The notes under the pieces: model-generated
The model's database searches: none
Seen by the model: the letters and a program-made list of their open reading frames with translations, nothing else
What the model was told of the DNA's origin: nothing
Position numbers and translations under genes: made by a program
Shown here: positions 35,597 to 45,877 of the stretch, in pieces
Layout of the letters: each line of letters begins with the position of its first letter
How positions within the stretch are numbered: position 1 is the first letter of the stretch
Origin: Calamus simplicifolius
Taxonomy: Eukaryota > Streptophyta > Magnoliopsida > Arecales > Arecaceae
Assembly: GCA_900491605.1 (NCBI GenBank)
Contig: UESW01004828.1
Span: 217,904-281,903, forward strand
Length of the DNA: 64,000 nucleotides
Reading direction: 5' to 3'

Positions 35597-37914
35597 CTCA
35601 AACTCCGAGACAAAGCTATCTTCAGTTCCTGTACAGCCTTCTCACTCTTGCATGCTATCAGCATGTCATCTACATACAAGAGTAAGTACATCCTAGACCC
35701 ATCATCCAGAGATTTAACATACACACAAGAATCATACTCACACCTGGAAAGTCCAATGCTCCTAACATAAGTGTCAAATCTCTTGTACCACTGCCTCGGC
35801 GACTGCTTCAGCCCATACAGAGATTTCTTCAGCAAACAGACTTTCCCATCTGATCTTGGTTCTCTAAACCCTGGTGGCTGCTCCATGTAGATGCTCTCCT
35901 CCAAATGACCATGGAGGAATGCTGTCTTCACATCCATCTGCTCCAGCTCCAAGTCCTGAGCTGCTACAATACTCAATAATAGTCTGATGGAAGTGTGCCT
36001 GACAACTGGAGAAAATATCTCACCATAATCGATGCCTTCTTTCTGAGAGTATCCTTTGGCCACTAGTCTTGCCTTATACCTGATACCCTCTTGTTCTGAA
36101 GCTCCTTCCTTGCGCTGATAAACCCATTTACAACCAATGGGTTTCTTTCCTTGTGGCAGCTGGACCACCTGCCACGTATTATTGCTGTGAAGAGACTGCA
36201 TTTCCTCTGCCATAGCATGGATCCACCTATCTCTATCCTGACTTTCCATAGCCTCCTCATAGGTGAAAGGGTCTCCATTCGCTGTCACCAGGGCATATGA
36301 CAACGAATCCTCAAAGCCGTATCGAACTGGTGGTCGCACGTTCCTCCTGGGCCTTTGCTGTGCGATCCCAGTATCAGTCCCCTGTCCAGCTGCATCCTGC
36401 TGAACTCCCTGGCTTCTACCCCCTCTGTCAGTCCTCTCCACCTGAATCTCAAATCCTCCTGGTCCACTAGCAAATGGCACAACTGTATAGGAGGTTGTCT
36501 GACTAGTGTTACCGTGTTCTACCTCCTGTAGTCCCTGCTGTGCATCCATGCCACTTCTGTTCTGGAGGATTGAGCTCTCATCAAAGGTTACATCTCTGCT
36601 GATGACAACCTTCTTCTCCAAGGGGTCCCATAGCCGATACCCCTTGACTCCTCGCGGGTAGCCTAGGAACACCATCTTCTTAGACCTGGCATCCAACTTA
36701 CTCCGCTCCCCAGCTCCAACATGCACATATGCTGTGCATCCAAACACCCTTAGATGGTTTAGGCTTGTCTTCCTTCCAGACCATATCTCCTCTGGAATGT
36801 CTCCATCTAACCTGGTGTGCGGTGACCGATTGACCAAGTAGCTAGCTGCATCTACTGCGTCAACCCAGAACATCTTTGGAAGCCCTGCCTGCAGCCTTAA
36901 GCATCTTGCCTTTTCCAATAGTGTTCTGTTCATCCTCTCAGCCACCCCATTCTGTTGAGGAGTTCCCATCACCGAGAAGTGCCTTCTGATGCCCCACTCC
37001 TCACAAAAAATCTGGAACTCCCTGCTGGTGTATTCCCCGCCATTATCAGACCTCAGACACTTCACACTTTTACCCTGCTCCTTCTCCACCTCAGCCTTCC
37101 AGATTTTGAACTTGGTGAAGACCTCTGATTTCTCCTTCATAAAGTAGATCCACAGCTTCCTTGAGAAATCATCTATCAGGGTCATAAAGTATCTGGCCCC
37201 ATTCCTTGCAGAAACTGGGGCTGGTCCCCAGACATCTGTGTGTACTAACTCCAGGGGTTCAGCACTCCTAGCTGTGCTGACTGAGAACTGTACTCTCCTC
37301 TGCTTTCCCATCTGACAAGGCTCACAGATCTCCATATCTCCGCTACTCAAGTCTGGAAGCAGACCTCTCTTGCTCAGTTCTTTCATCCCCTTGTCTCCCA
37401 TGTGGCCCAGGCGGTAATGCCACATCCTGTACACATCCCGGGGATCTTGCTCCACAGCTGCCACCTCAGATTTCACAGTCATCACAGAGCCCTCCATCTT
37501 GTATAGATTATTTTCCAGCCTCCTCCCTCTCATCACCACCATGGCTCCATTGGAGATGTTCAGAACTCCACTCCTGGCACGACTGCTGAAGCTGTATCCA
37601 GTCCGCTCCAAGTACCCCAGTGATACCAGATTCTTCTTGAGTTCTGGAACATGCTTCACACTGGTAAGAGTGCGCACCATACCATCAAACATCCTCACCC
37701 TCACTGTGCCAATACCTGCCACCTTGCAAGGGTGATTATCTCCAAGAGTCACATTCCCCTCCTCAACCTCTGTGTAAGTACTGAACCACGACCGGTTGGG
37801 AGTGTAATGATGAGAACAGGCTGAATCCAAGGTCCACATCTCTGTGCTGTGCCTGTGATCATCTGATACAACCAAGAGATCATCCTCCACCTCCTGATCT
37901 GCAACTGTACTCAC
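35593..37914 (-). CDS. Tork-like pol: protease, integrase and reverse transcriptase
   Basis: 773 codons, intact in one frame. Protease has WTLDSACSHHYTPN (DSA site, about residue 29). The integrase zinc finger includes WHYRLGHMG and CEPCQMGK. The catalytic core shows VHTDVWGP, LRSDNGGEY and the glutamate in NGVAERMNRTLLEKAR (D,D35E). A GKT-type linker follows. RT has WVYQRKEG, KARLVAKGYSQKEGIDY, QMDVKTAFLHG, SLYGLKQSPRQW and LLYVDDMLIA near the end. The true start lies upstream in gag; a frameshift at about 37966 separates them. All key residues look intact. Confidence 0.95.
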   Translation of the reverse strand: MSTVADQEVEDDLLVVSDDHRHSTEMWTLDSACSHHYTPNRSWFSTYTEVEEGNVTLGDNHPCKVAGIGTVRVRMFDGMVRTLTSVKHVPELKKNLVSLGYLERTGYSFSSRARSGVLNISNGAMVVMRGRRLENNLYKMEGSVMTVKSEVAAVEQDPRDVYRMWHYRLGHMGDKGMKELSKRGLLPDLSSGDMEICEPCQMGKQRRVQFSVSTARSAEPLELVHTDVWGPAPVSARNGARYFMTLIDDFSRKLWIYFMKEKSEVFTKFKIWKAEVEKEQGKSVKCLRSDNGGEYTSREFQIFCEEWGIRRHFSVMGTPQQNGVAERMNRTLLEKARCLRLQAGLPKMFWVDAVDAASYLVNRSPHTRLDGDIPEEIWSGRKTSLNHLRVFGCTAYVHVGAGERSKLDARSKKMVFLGYPRGVKGYRLWDPLEKKVVISRDVTFDESSILQNRSGMDAQQGLQEVEHGNTSQTTSYTVVPFASGPGGFEIQVERTDRGGRSQGVQQDAAGQGTDTGIAQQRPRRNVRPPVRYGFEDSLSYALVTANGDPFTYEEAMESQDRDRWIHAMAEEMQSLHSNNTWQVVQLPQGKKPIGCKWVYQRKEGASEQEGIRYKARLVAKGYSQKEGIDYGEIFSPVVRHTSIRLLLSIVAAQDLELEQMDVKTAFLHGHLEESIYMEQPPGFREPRSDGKVCLLKKSLYGLKQSPRQWYKRFDTYVRSIGLSRCEYDSCVYVKSLDDGSRMYLLLYVDDMLIACKSEKAVQELKIALSRSLR

Positions 37915-38679
37915 AGACTCAGATCCTCCTTTTTCTCCCTTCTGATTTTTCCACTTAGGACAATTCTTCTAAAATGTCCTACCTCTCCACACTTATAGCA
38001 CTTCAGCTCTCTCTTGCCTTTCCTGGACTTTGATCGTCCTCCAGACTTACTTCTGTCCCTGCCCCTACCTCTGCCTGTCCTTTCCCCAACTGATAGACCC
38101 TCCTGGGGAACAGCTTCCTTGGTCATCTTCTCCCTCTGCTCATTCGTCCGAAGCACCGAGACAATATCTTCATAAATTAATGTCTCCTTCCCATAGAGCA
38201 GTGTTGTGACCAATGAGTCATAAGACGTGGGCATTGAACATAAAAGCAGAAGTGCTTTATCTTCTTCCTCCATCTTGACCCCAACATTCAGAAGTTCATT
38301 GCTCATCTGGTCGAATATCTGGATGTGACCCAGCACATCTCCACCTTCTGACATCCGAAGGCTGTAGAGGCGCTTCTTCAACATCAACTTGTTGCACATA
38401 TTCTTCCCATATAGAGGGTGTGCAACTTCGTCCAGAGTCCCTTCGGGGTCTTCTCCTCCAGCACTGAATAGAGGACTGAATCCGCCAGACAGCCCCTGAT
38501 CATTGAACATGTCTTCTTCTCCAATGAAATCCACTGCTTGTCTGTCATCCCATCTGGCCTTTCCTCCAAAGCCAGATCTAAACCCTGCTGCACAAGGAGG
38601 TCCTCTACCCGGACTTTCCACATGGAGAAACTTCCCTTCCCATCAAACTTCTCAACCTCTATTTTATGCTACTCCCCAT
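37911..38679 (-). pseudogene. Tork-like gag with zinc knuckle, frameshifted
   Basis: The likely start is the ATG at 38679-38677 (MGSSIK). One missing base in an A run follows almost at once, then the frame MWKVRVEDLLVQQGLDLALE opens. A second frame break at about 38393 leads into NMCNKLMLKKRLYSLRMSEG. The C-terminal part has an Arg/Ser/Lys-rich segment and the zinc knuckle CYKCGEVGHFRR, where a third break loses the final Cys of the knuckle and the join to pol. All breaks are single-base losses in or next to homopolymers. The protein would form the particle shell and bind RNA. Confidence 0.9.
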
Positions 38680-38792
38680 GGCCAATTTCAAAAATAGCAC
38701 AAAAATAAATTTTATAAAATAGAGAAGTACCTTGACGAGATTCTGTTGAAATTATTTCAACTCCTTGAAGGCCTCCAGATTACTCCTTGAAC

Positions 38793-38809
38793 CAGGCTCT
38801 GATACCACT
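38793..38809 (-). other. Primer-binding site of Tork-like element
   Basis: The minus strand reads AGTGGTATCAGAGCCTGG next to the LTR end, complementary to initiator methionine tRNA. Confidence 0.9.
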
Positions 38810-39360
38810 TGTTAGGGTTTAGACCTTGATGAATAGCAATGGGATTCCCTGTTGAACAAGAACTAGAACTAAGGATTTCTAATCCTGTTAGGTTTAGACC
38901 TTGATGAATAGCAATGGGATTCCCCGTTCAACAAGAACTAGAACTAAGGATTTCTAATCCTGTTAGGTTTAGACCTTGATGAATAGCAATGGGATTCCCC
39001 GTTCAACAAGAACTAGAACTAAGGATTTCTAATCCTGTTAGGTTTACTTCTTGAAAAGGAGGAAGATGGGAGGAGAAAGAAAGGGCTGCCGCCCTATGAT
39101 GAGAGAAGGGAATTTTTGGGAGAAAAGAATCTGTTCTCTTTTCCATCCAAACCCTAGAGACTAGAGTTTAAATACATCCACGAAGTGGGCCAGGCCCAGA
39201 CTCAACAAAAAAAACTCCCATGGACTAATTCAATGAGATTAAACTAATCCCCAAGCCCGTGTACACCCGTGACTTGATTTAATCTCAACCCTTGGACTCA
39301 AACCCAGCCCAATACAAGTTAGCCCACCTGGGCCTTGATAGCACCACACCAGGCCCAACA
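38810..39360 (-). repeat. 5' LTR of Tork-like element (551 bp)
   Basis: As the 3' LTR, but with three 75-bp units starting GGTTTAGACCTTGATGAATA (38816, 38891 and 38966) instead of two. Confidence 0.93.
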
Positions 39361-39365
39361 TCTAT

Positions 39366-39560
39366 TTCAAACATATTTACTAGATTTTCCAATACTATAA
39401 ATTCTTTAAGATCTCTTGCTAAATCTTATAGTATCATCGGAAATGTTCAAAAAATTCTTAGGTCCTTAACAAAATCATGAGAGCCAAAGGTCACCGCTAT
39501 CATTGAGGGAAAGGACCTATCAAAGTTGAATTTAAAGGAAGAGCTAAACAATGAGATAGA
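39366..39560 (+). pseudogene. SIRE-like gag, second part
   Basis: Continues the interrupted gag: SNIFTRFSNTINSLRSLAKS, then NVQKILRSLTKS, then KVTAIIEGKDLSKLNLKEEL, matching the next gag segments in order. The join across the insertion needs only removal of the 5213-bp element plus one TCTAT copy. Similarity fades after about 39560, and the rest of that element is missing. Confidence 0.85.
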
Positions 39561-40563
39561 GTTAGGCCATGATTCCTTTCTTTCCTGGCTCCAGTAATTA
39601 AACTCCCACAATCGGCCTTGTCGTAGTTGACCTGGGGACGTGACTAAAGGGATATGGATAGCCAGCGGCCTTGCTTGAGCCAAGATCTCCAATACCTTAC
39701 GTAGACAAATGTTGCCTTCAGTCCCTAATCTCCCAATGCCAGCATCAAAGACATAGCAATGTGGGCTGATCGAAAGTGCTGGGAGGAACAAGGTCGGTTG
39801 CTGGCTAATTGAGAAGCCCATGGAAGGAACTTCGACCAGCAAGAGGCAGCCAGAGGAGGAGTCATGGCGATGAGAATAAAAGAAACCAAATCCTCTATTT
39901 TGATTCAATCGAAACCAATCCCACATGCATCCTCCGATGACCAAATGACCTACATGCCCCTTTAAACAAAAGAAAACCGCCTATATCCTTAATTCTAAGC
40001 TCAAATGTTAAAATGATGTGCATGTCCTGATGAGGTCAAAGATCAAAATGCCATTCTATGCAGCCAAATGACACGCGTATCCTCCATTTTCACAAGCATC
40101 TTTCATGGCCAAAAGACCCAAATGGCCCTTCCACAAAATCATATGATGCACCTATCCCTCTGAGATCAGAAATCAAATAATGACACACGTCTCCTTGCTA
40201 GCAAAAAGGACCAAAATGCCCATTTGTTAAAGAAAAGGATGCACATGTCCTTTCTCTTAATGACATTGACACTTTTGTCGCTCTTTTTGAAATAATGATG
40301 CGCATATCATTATAATGATCGATTTGCCCCTTCTTTCAATAAATTGACACATGTGTCCTCTTAATGCCCCAATGAAATTTGTGTCCCTAGGAACTAAAGC
40401 AAATTAAGAATAAATTTGGAAAAAGTATTCTAGGTTAGTTATTATAAGGATAAATATTTGGGATAAAATTATTAAAGAACTAAATTCGTGTAGAATGACA
40501 TATAATAAAGGTTAACTTGAATTAACTGACTAACTCAATAATAAAACTTAACCAAAGCAAGTG
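39561..40563. other. No gene; old repeat DNA with degenerate internal repeats
   Basis: From about 39940 to 40360 a pattern of TGACACACGTCTCCT, GATGCACATGTCCT and GACACATGTGTCCTC alternates with AAATGCCC-type segments every 40-60 bases. A minus-strand frame across 39944-39447 runs through the gag remnant and has no motif. It may be part of a gypsy LTR that received the next element. Confidence 0.4.
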
Positions 40564-40568
40564 AAACA

Positions 40569-42565
40569 TGTTAGTATATGCCCTATATCCAATTGGATTG
40601 AATGTTATATACATTCTGTGAATACCAATCAAATAAAATGGTTTCTTTATCTATCGATATGTCTTTTATTTGATATATTTGTCTGTGAGATAAAGTCCAA
40701 AAGAATGTGAACCGTGCATATAGAATTTGTAATAGAGATTACAAATTGTGAGATCCAAATTATACGTTACGGTTCGATTCTTTAAATTTTCCTAGTTGAT
40801 GTGTAGATGTGACTGAACACCATCGAACACCGTGAGACTGGCATACATTGCATATCCTCACCCTTGGGATGAGCAGCTGATTTCACAAGCTGAAATATGA
40901 AGATACTTGGATAGGTGTGTGGATGCTCATTATTGTAACGATGCATTGAATGATCCGTACAGAGATTCCATATGGATATTCTATATAGTGTCGATGGTTG
41001 ATCTCTAATGATGGAGGTGTGAGTGATCCTTTGACTTGAGATCTTTATTGCATCTCATATATGGAATGTCATGTTTTGACAACATTCAAATGTTGCTCTA
41101 GTCACGGATGGCAAATATGGTGTCGGTTGGATATGACATGAAGCACATGAAGGTGGTGTTTGATCAAGACAGGATTCATTTTCCTAGATAGAAAGGGTTA
41201 TATCCCACGGCTACTGGATGGATTAAATTGACTGTTAAATCCTTATAAGGTTGAGTTGGAATTCGAAATGGTTTCGAAGTTCTAATTCATATGAGTCAAT
41301 TTTTCTAGGATCAAGTAAACAAAGATCAATTACAGGGTTGACACATTTCATACCACTGATTGATCTGGGATATGTGACGAAGGGATTGAATCATACGGTA
41401 ATCGTTCATAGACAGATGTTATTAATGGTCACGTCAACAAAATCCTTAGCACTTGGATGGTCATGATGCTTTGCTAGAGGCCTCTCATGATCTATAATCA
41501 TATTGTTGACTTGGACAAAAAGTTGTCCAATCATTCCTAGGGTCAGTGATTAGGACATGATTATTGCCAACATGTTAAAGGGACCTAATAGGTCGCACGC
41601 ATTAAAAAAAATTTTGGATGAATTAAAATGAAAATTAAATTAGATTTAATTTAGTTAAGATGAGCAATTAAATAATTAGGTAACACCCAATTTAAAGAAG
41701 ATAAAATAATAATGGATATGATCCATCATAGTAGAAGGAATGTTAGGAAGAAATTATTTGCGCATATGATAAATAAATAATTGGATACCCAATATGGCTT
41801 GTTCCATGTGATGGATGGCTTTGATTATTCGGGTATTGATGGTAAATCTCAACCATGTGAAGAAGAATTCATGCCCATGGGATGAGGCACGATGAATCTC
41901 TACGGTACGATGATGAACACGTACAGATTGGGGCATGTAGTTATGTGATAACTAACTCCTAATTTCAAAGGCTGAGATTATGACACTTGGATTAATGTTA
42001 CCATGACATTACCATGAGAAGGAGAGTTTCTTTCTCTCTCTTGGATTAACATTACCATGAAATGGGGAGTCTCTTCCTCTCCCTTGGATTAAGGTTACCA
42101 TTAGAAAAGAGGTCTCTTCTTCTTTCTTGGAACGTTTCTTGTTCTCCCTCTCTCTATAAATATGGTTCCTTCCTCTTAGGAAAATGTAGATGAAAAAGAT
42201 TAGATCTTTTAGACTTATTGAGATATCTTCTATTTTGAATATTTCTATAAGGGGATTCAAGAGGTGCTAGCACCCCTCTCTCCCTAAGTGTCATCTTCAT
42301 ACCTTGAAGGTCTTCATCCATTCTTCTCCGCATTGATCACCGTTAGAGGCCGGACACGTGAATGGCTAGTAGCAGAGAATTCATCAGCTTCATCTTTTCT
42401 ACATCGATAAAGAACCTAAGTATGAATAAATCTAATGTTTTAGATTTTATTTCTAATTTAATGAATATGTTCCTAAGGATCCTAGGTATATGGGAATTTT
42501 GTATTATATCTTCTGCAACGTTTTTCATAAATTTGATTCATGTCTTGAATACATAATTCCTAACA
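40569..42565 (+). repeat. 5' LTR of the 9-kb copia element (1997 bp)
   Basis: Starts TGTTAGTATATGCCC, ends AATTCCTAACA. TATA box TATAAATAT at 42155-42163. It contains two or more short stretches missing in the other LTR (about 41758-41803 and 41898-41947). Confidence 0.93.
42155..42163 (+). promoter_or_regulatory. TATA box of 5' LTR
   Basis: TATAAATAT after CTCTCTCTC. The same box is in the other LTR at 49136-49144. Confidence 0.65.
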
Positions 42566-42580
42566 GTATTATCAGAGCCA
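42566..42580 (+). other. Primer-binding site, one substitution
   Basis: GTATTATCAGAGCC directly after the LTR, close to the standard TGGTATCAGAGCC. Confidence 0.75.
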
Positions 42581-43820
42581 CCTTAGGCTACAGATCCATT
42601 AATCTGATAGAATACTTGAGTCAATCTAATTGATAATATGATTTTTTATCATGCTTCTTATGATGATTAAAATTCTGAATAGTTTTCATATGTTGATAAT
42701 AAATCTAAAATAAAATAAAATATCTATTATTTGATGATAAACAATATTATTTAGATTTATGCATGTTCATTATAATGTTAAAACAAAATACTTTGATATG
42801 TGACATCAGAGATAAAGATTTATTATATGATAATAAATAATAACTAATTTAGATTTAATCATATGTATCATGTTAAAATAGCAATTATTATTTATGCATG
42901 ATAGATACTATGTGCTAAAATCCTAGAAATCATGTTTAGGATTTAATATTAACATGATTATTGATATGATTAAGATCTGATATTCATATGATAATGAACA
43001 TTGAAAAATTATTTTGGATATTTAAATCATTATAAGATTGTGATTAAATGTAATCATATGGAATTTTAAATTTTAAATTTGAATCCAAAATCATATCATG
43101 ACAAGAATATGATTAGGGTTTGTTAGAGACATTAGGATTTACATGGGATGTGAAACCGACATGTCATAACATGTAATTAAATGATAAGAAAATTTAAAAT
43201 TTGTAATTTAAAATTTTAAAATTTGAATTAAGAATTCTTATCATAATATCCTAACAAGATCATGATCTTAACTTATCATAAAATATAATAGATGATAAAG
43301 ATTTAGAAAACTTAGACTTAACCACATCATTGACTGATCCTATGATCCCAATATTGGTTTGATCAATTAGGCTTACATACATTGGTGTCTAAGATAAGTG
43401 TGATCATGGTTTTTAATTGATCCATTTGCTGCCTGGAAAAATTCATTCATTGGGATTGAAGGATATGCTAAATAGGACCCCATTGATCAGCTAATCTGGC
43501 CATTGTTATGGAAAGCTCTTAATTGATTGGATCAATAAGATTAATTAGGATAAAAGCAATAGATCTGGTCACATGATTAGGGTTCCTATATTAGATAGTG
43601 GTCAGGGATCCTAATTTGATTAGGAATTCCAAATCATAAGATTTGATCTTATAATATTTTTTAGGTTAATAAAGATTAATCTAAAATCTACATATAGGAT
43701 ATGTAATCTAGCATAGTACAAATGTTGTAGATATAGATGGGACCTGTATGTGCTAAATCCCTCCATAAATATTAAGTCATAAGCCTTCCATTGTTCACAT
43801 GATACAAAATCATTAGGTCA
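42581..43820 (+). other. AT-rich leader without recognisable gene
   Basis: Very AT-rich, with recurring AATCATATGATAA-like stretches. No gag N-terminus is readable here, so the start of gag may have been lost or replaced. Confidence 0.5.
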
Positions 43821-44500
43821 TGAGATTTATCATGCCAAAGCTGAGGTCGAGTGTACTTCTGAGGAATTGATTATAGAACAATGGGTGGACTTAACTAGAT
43901 TAGCTTGTATAATTGGCCTCGATGTCACCTGATCTTCAGAAATGGCATGAGCATTGAATGCTTAGGAGATTTTGATGCACCTGCAAGAGTTGTTTGGTGC
44001 ACAGTCTCAATATAAGAGGTTTCAAACCTCTAGAGAACTATTTAAGTACAAAATGACTGAAGATTCATCAGTGGGTGCCTACATACATGCTGAAAATGAT
44101 CAATCTGATTGAGAAGTTGGCACGATTGGGTTTTGTAATGGATCATGAACTGAGTATTGACTTGGTTCTATAGTCACTACCTCCCAGCTATTCGCAGTTT
44201 GTTCTTAATTTTAACATGAATAAGCTAGAGGTGTCTCTACCTGAGCTTGCGAATATGCTGACGAATGCTGAGCCCAACATTAAGAAAGATAAGGGGCATA
44301 TTATGATCGTGGAGTCCTCTAGCGCTCATATGAAGTGATCAAAAAAGAATAAGGTCCGAAAGGCCAAGGCGACTAAACCAAATAATGGCATTAAGAAAAA
44401 TAAAGTAGCCAAGGGGAAGTGTCACTTCTGTGGCAAGGAAGGGCACTGAAAGTGAAACTGCAAGGCTTATCTAGCTAACCTGAAAGAAAAGAAACATATA
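43821..44500 (+). pseudogene. Copia gag relic with zinc knuckle
   Basis: Reads HLQELFGAQSQYKRFQTSRE, then ELFKYKMTEDSS, then a region with LIEKLARLGFVMDHELSIDL and SLPPSYSQFVLNFNMNKLEV in shifting frames, then a Lys-rich stretch and the zinc knuckle CHFCGKEGH. Two TGA codons follow where the family has Trp and Arg before the last Cys. The N-terminal third is missing. Confidence 0.85.
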
Positions 44501-44503
44501 TTT

Positions 44504-44779
44504 ATGATTGAGATATTTTCTTTTGTTACTTCTTATTCCACTTGGGTATTGGATACTGGTTGTGGATCTTATATTTGTATTAATATGCAGATGATAAGAA
44601 GCAGTAAAAAGCTAGAGAAAGATGAAGTGATCCTGTACATGAAAAATGGAGCAAAGGTTGCTGCTTTAGCTGTAGGATCTTGTTCTTTGTCTTTGTCCAT
44701 TGGGCTTGTAATGGAGCTTAGTAATTGTTACTATGTTCCAAATATAACAAAGAATATTATTCCATTTCATATCTTGTAA
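44504..44779 (+). pseudogene. Copia protease (9-kb element)
   Basis: The frame holds TWVLDTGCGSYICINMQMI, with the DTG aspartic protease site, and ends LSNCYYVPNITKNIIPF, the normal boundary before integrase. It is open here but disconnected from gag and integrase by stops. Confidence 0.88.
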
Positions 44780-44855
44780 ATGATGAATATACATTTGAAA
44801 TTGAAAATAAAAGAATTTTAATTTTTAAAAATAAAATATTCTTTTGTTCTGCTAA

Positions 44856-45853
44856 ATGTTCAACGGGATTTATGTTTTGAATTTGCAATGCCCTATTATC
44901 AATGAAAAAACTAAGAAATTAAAATCTAATAATTCTAAGAACTCGTTTCTATGGCACTATCATTTAGGCTATATAAATGAAATACGTTTAACCAAGTTAC
45001 ATAAGGATGGCTACTTGGGCTCATTCGATTGGGAATCGTTTGAGGAATGTGAGTCGTGCTTATGTGGCAAAATGATTAAGTCATCCTTTACTAAAAAGGG
45101 TAAGCAAGCAACTAAAGGTTTAGGACTAGTACATTCGGATGTATGTGGTCCTATCAATATTCAGGAAATATAACGTTGTTCTTACTTCATCATATTTATA
45201 GATGACCATAGCAGGTATGGTTACGTATATCTGATGAAGCATAAATCTGAAGCATTTGAAAAATTCAAAATATTCAGATCCTAGGTAGAAAAACAAAGTG
45301 GCAAAAGTATTAAGATACTTCGATCAGATCAAGATGGGGAATACTTAAACTATGAGTTCTTAGAATATTTGAAGGAGAATGAGATTCTCTCTCAGTAGAC
45401 TCCTCCTGGTATGCCACAGCATAATGGTGTATCAGAAAGGAGGAATCGCACATTATTAGATATGGTGTGATCAATGATGAGCCTTGCAAATCTTTCAAAA
45501 ATGTTTTGGGGTTATGCGCTACACACAGCCGAATACACTCTAAACCGAGTTCATCTAAATCGATCAGTTCCACTCCCTATGAGATAAGATGTGGAAAGAA
45601 ACCAACCCTTAGTCATCTAAGGATTTGGGGTTGCTATGCTTATGTAAAGCGTAATGAGTCGGACAAGCTTGGAGCTAGATCTGACAAGTATAATTTTATG
45701 GGGTATCCTAAAGAAACAAAAGGATACTACTTCTACCATCCACTCGAGCAAAAGGTTTTTGTCTCAAGGCATGCCATATTCCTAGATAATGAGATTTTTC
45801 TAAGAAAGGACAGTGGGAGAAATATTGGGATTAGTAAAACTCAAGAACCATAA
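44856..45853 (+). pseudogene. Copia integrase (9-kb element)
   Basis: 44856-45173 has SFLWHYHLGYINEIRL (HHCC; WHxRLGH altered), CESCLCGKM and LVHSDVCGPINI. 45180-45460 has the core in broken frames, with DDHSRYGYVYL and SDQDGEYL. 45467-45853 gives the integrase C-terminal part (PYEIRCGKKPTLSHLRIWGC, SDKYNFMGYPKETKGYYFY). Stops at several sites, including TAA at 45171. Confidence 0.88.
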
Positions 45854-45877
45854 ATTAACACAGACCGATTAGATGAC

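Larger units (their letters stand above)
34148..39360 (-). mobile_element. Complete Tork-like Ty1/copia element (5213 bp), TSD TCTAT
   Basis: Target duplications TCTAT (34143-34147 and 39361-39365) flank TGTTAGGG...CCCAACA. The LTRs are 492 bp (34148-34639) and 551 bp (38810-39360), nearly identical apart from repeat copy number. The primer-binding site and polypurine tract are intact. Gag and pol cover the interior with only four single-base frame breaks. It is the youngest-looking element in the window. Confidence 0.95.

Noticed and set aside
39447..39944. 165-codon minus-strand open frame
   Set aside because: It overlaps the plus-strand gag remnant and unrelated downstream DNA, and has no recognisable motif.
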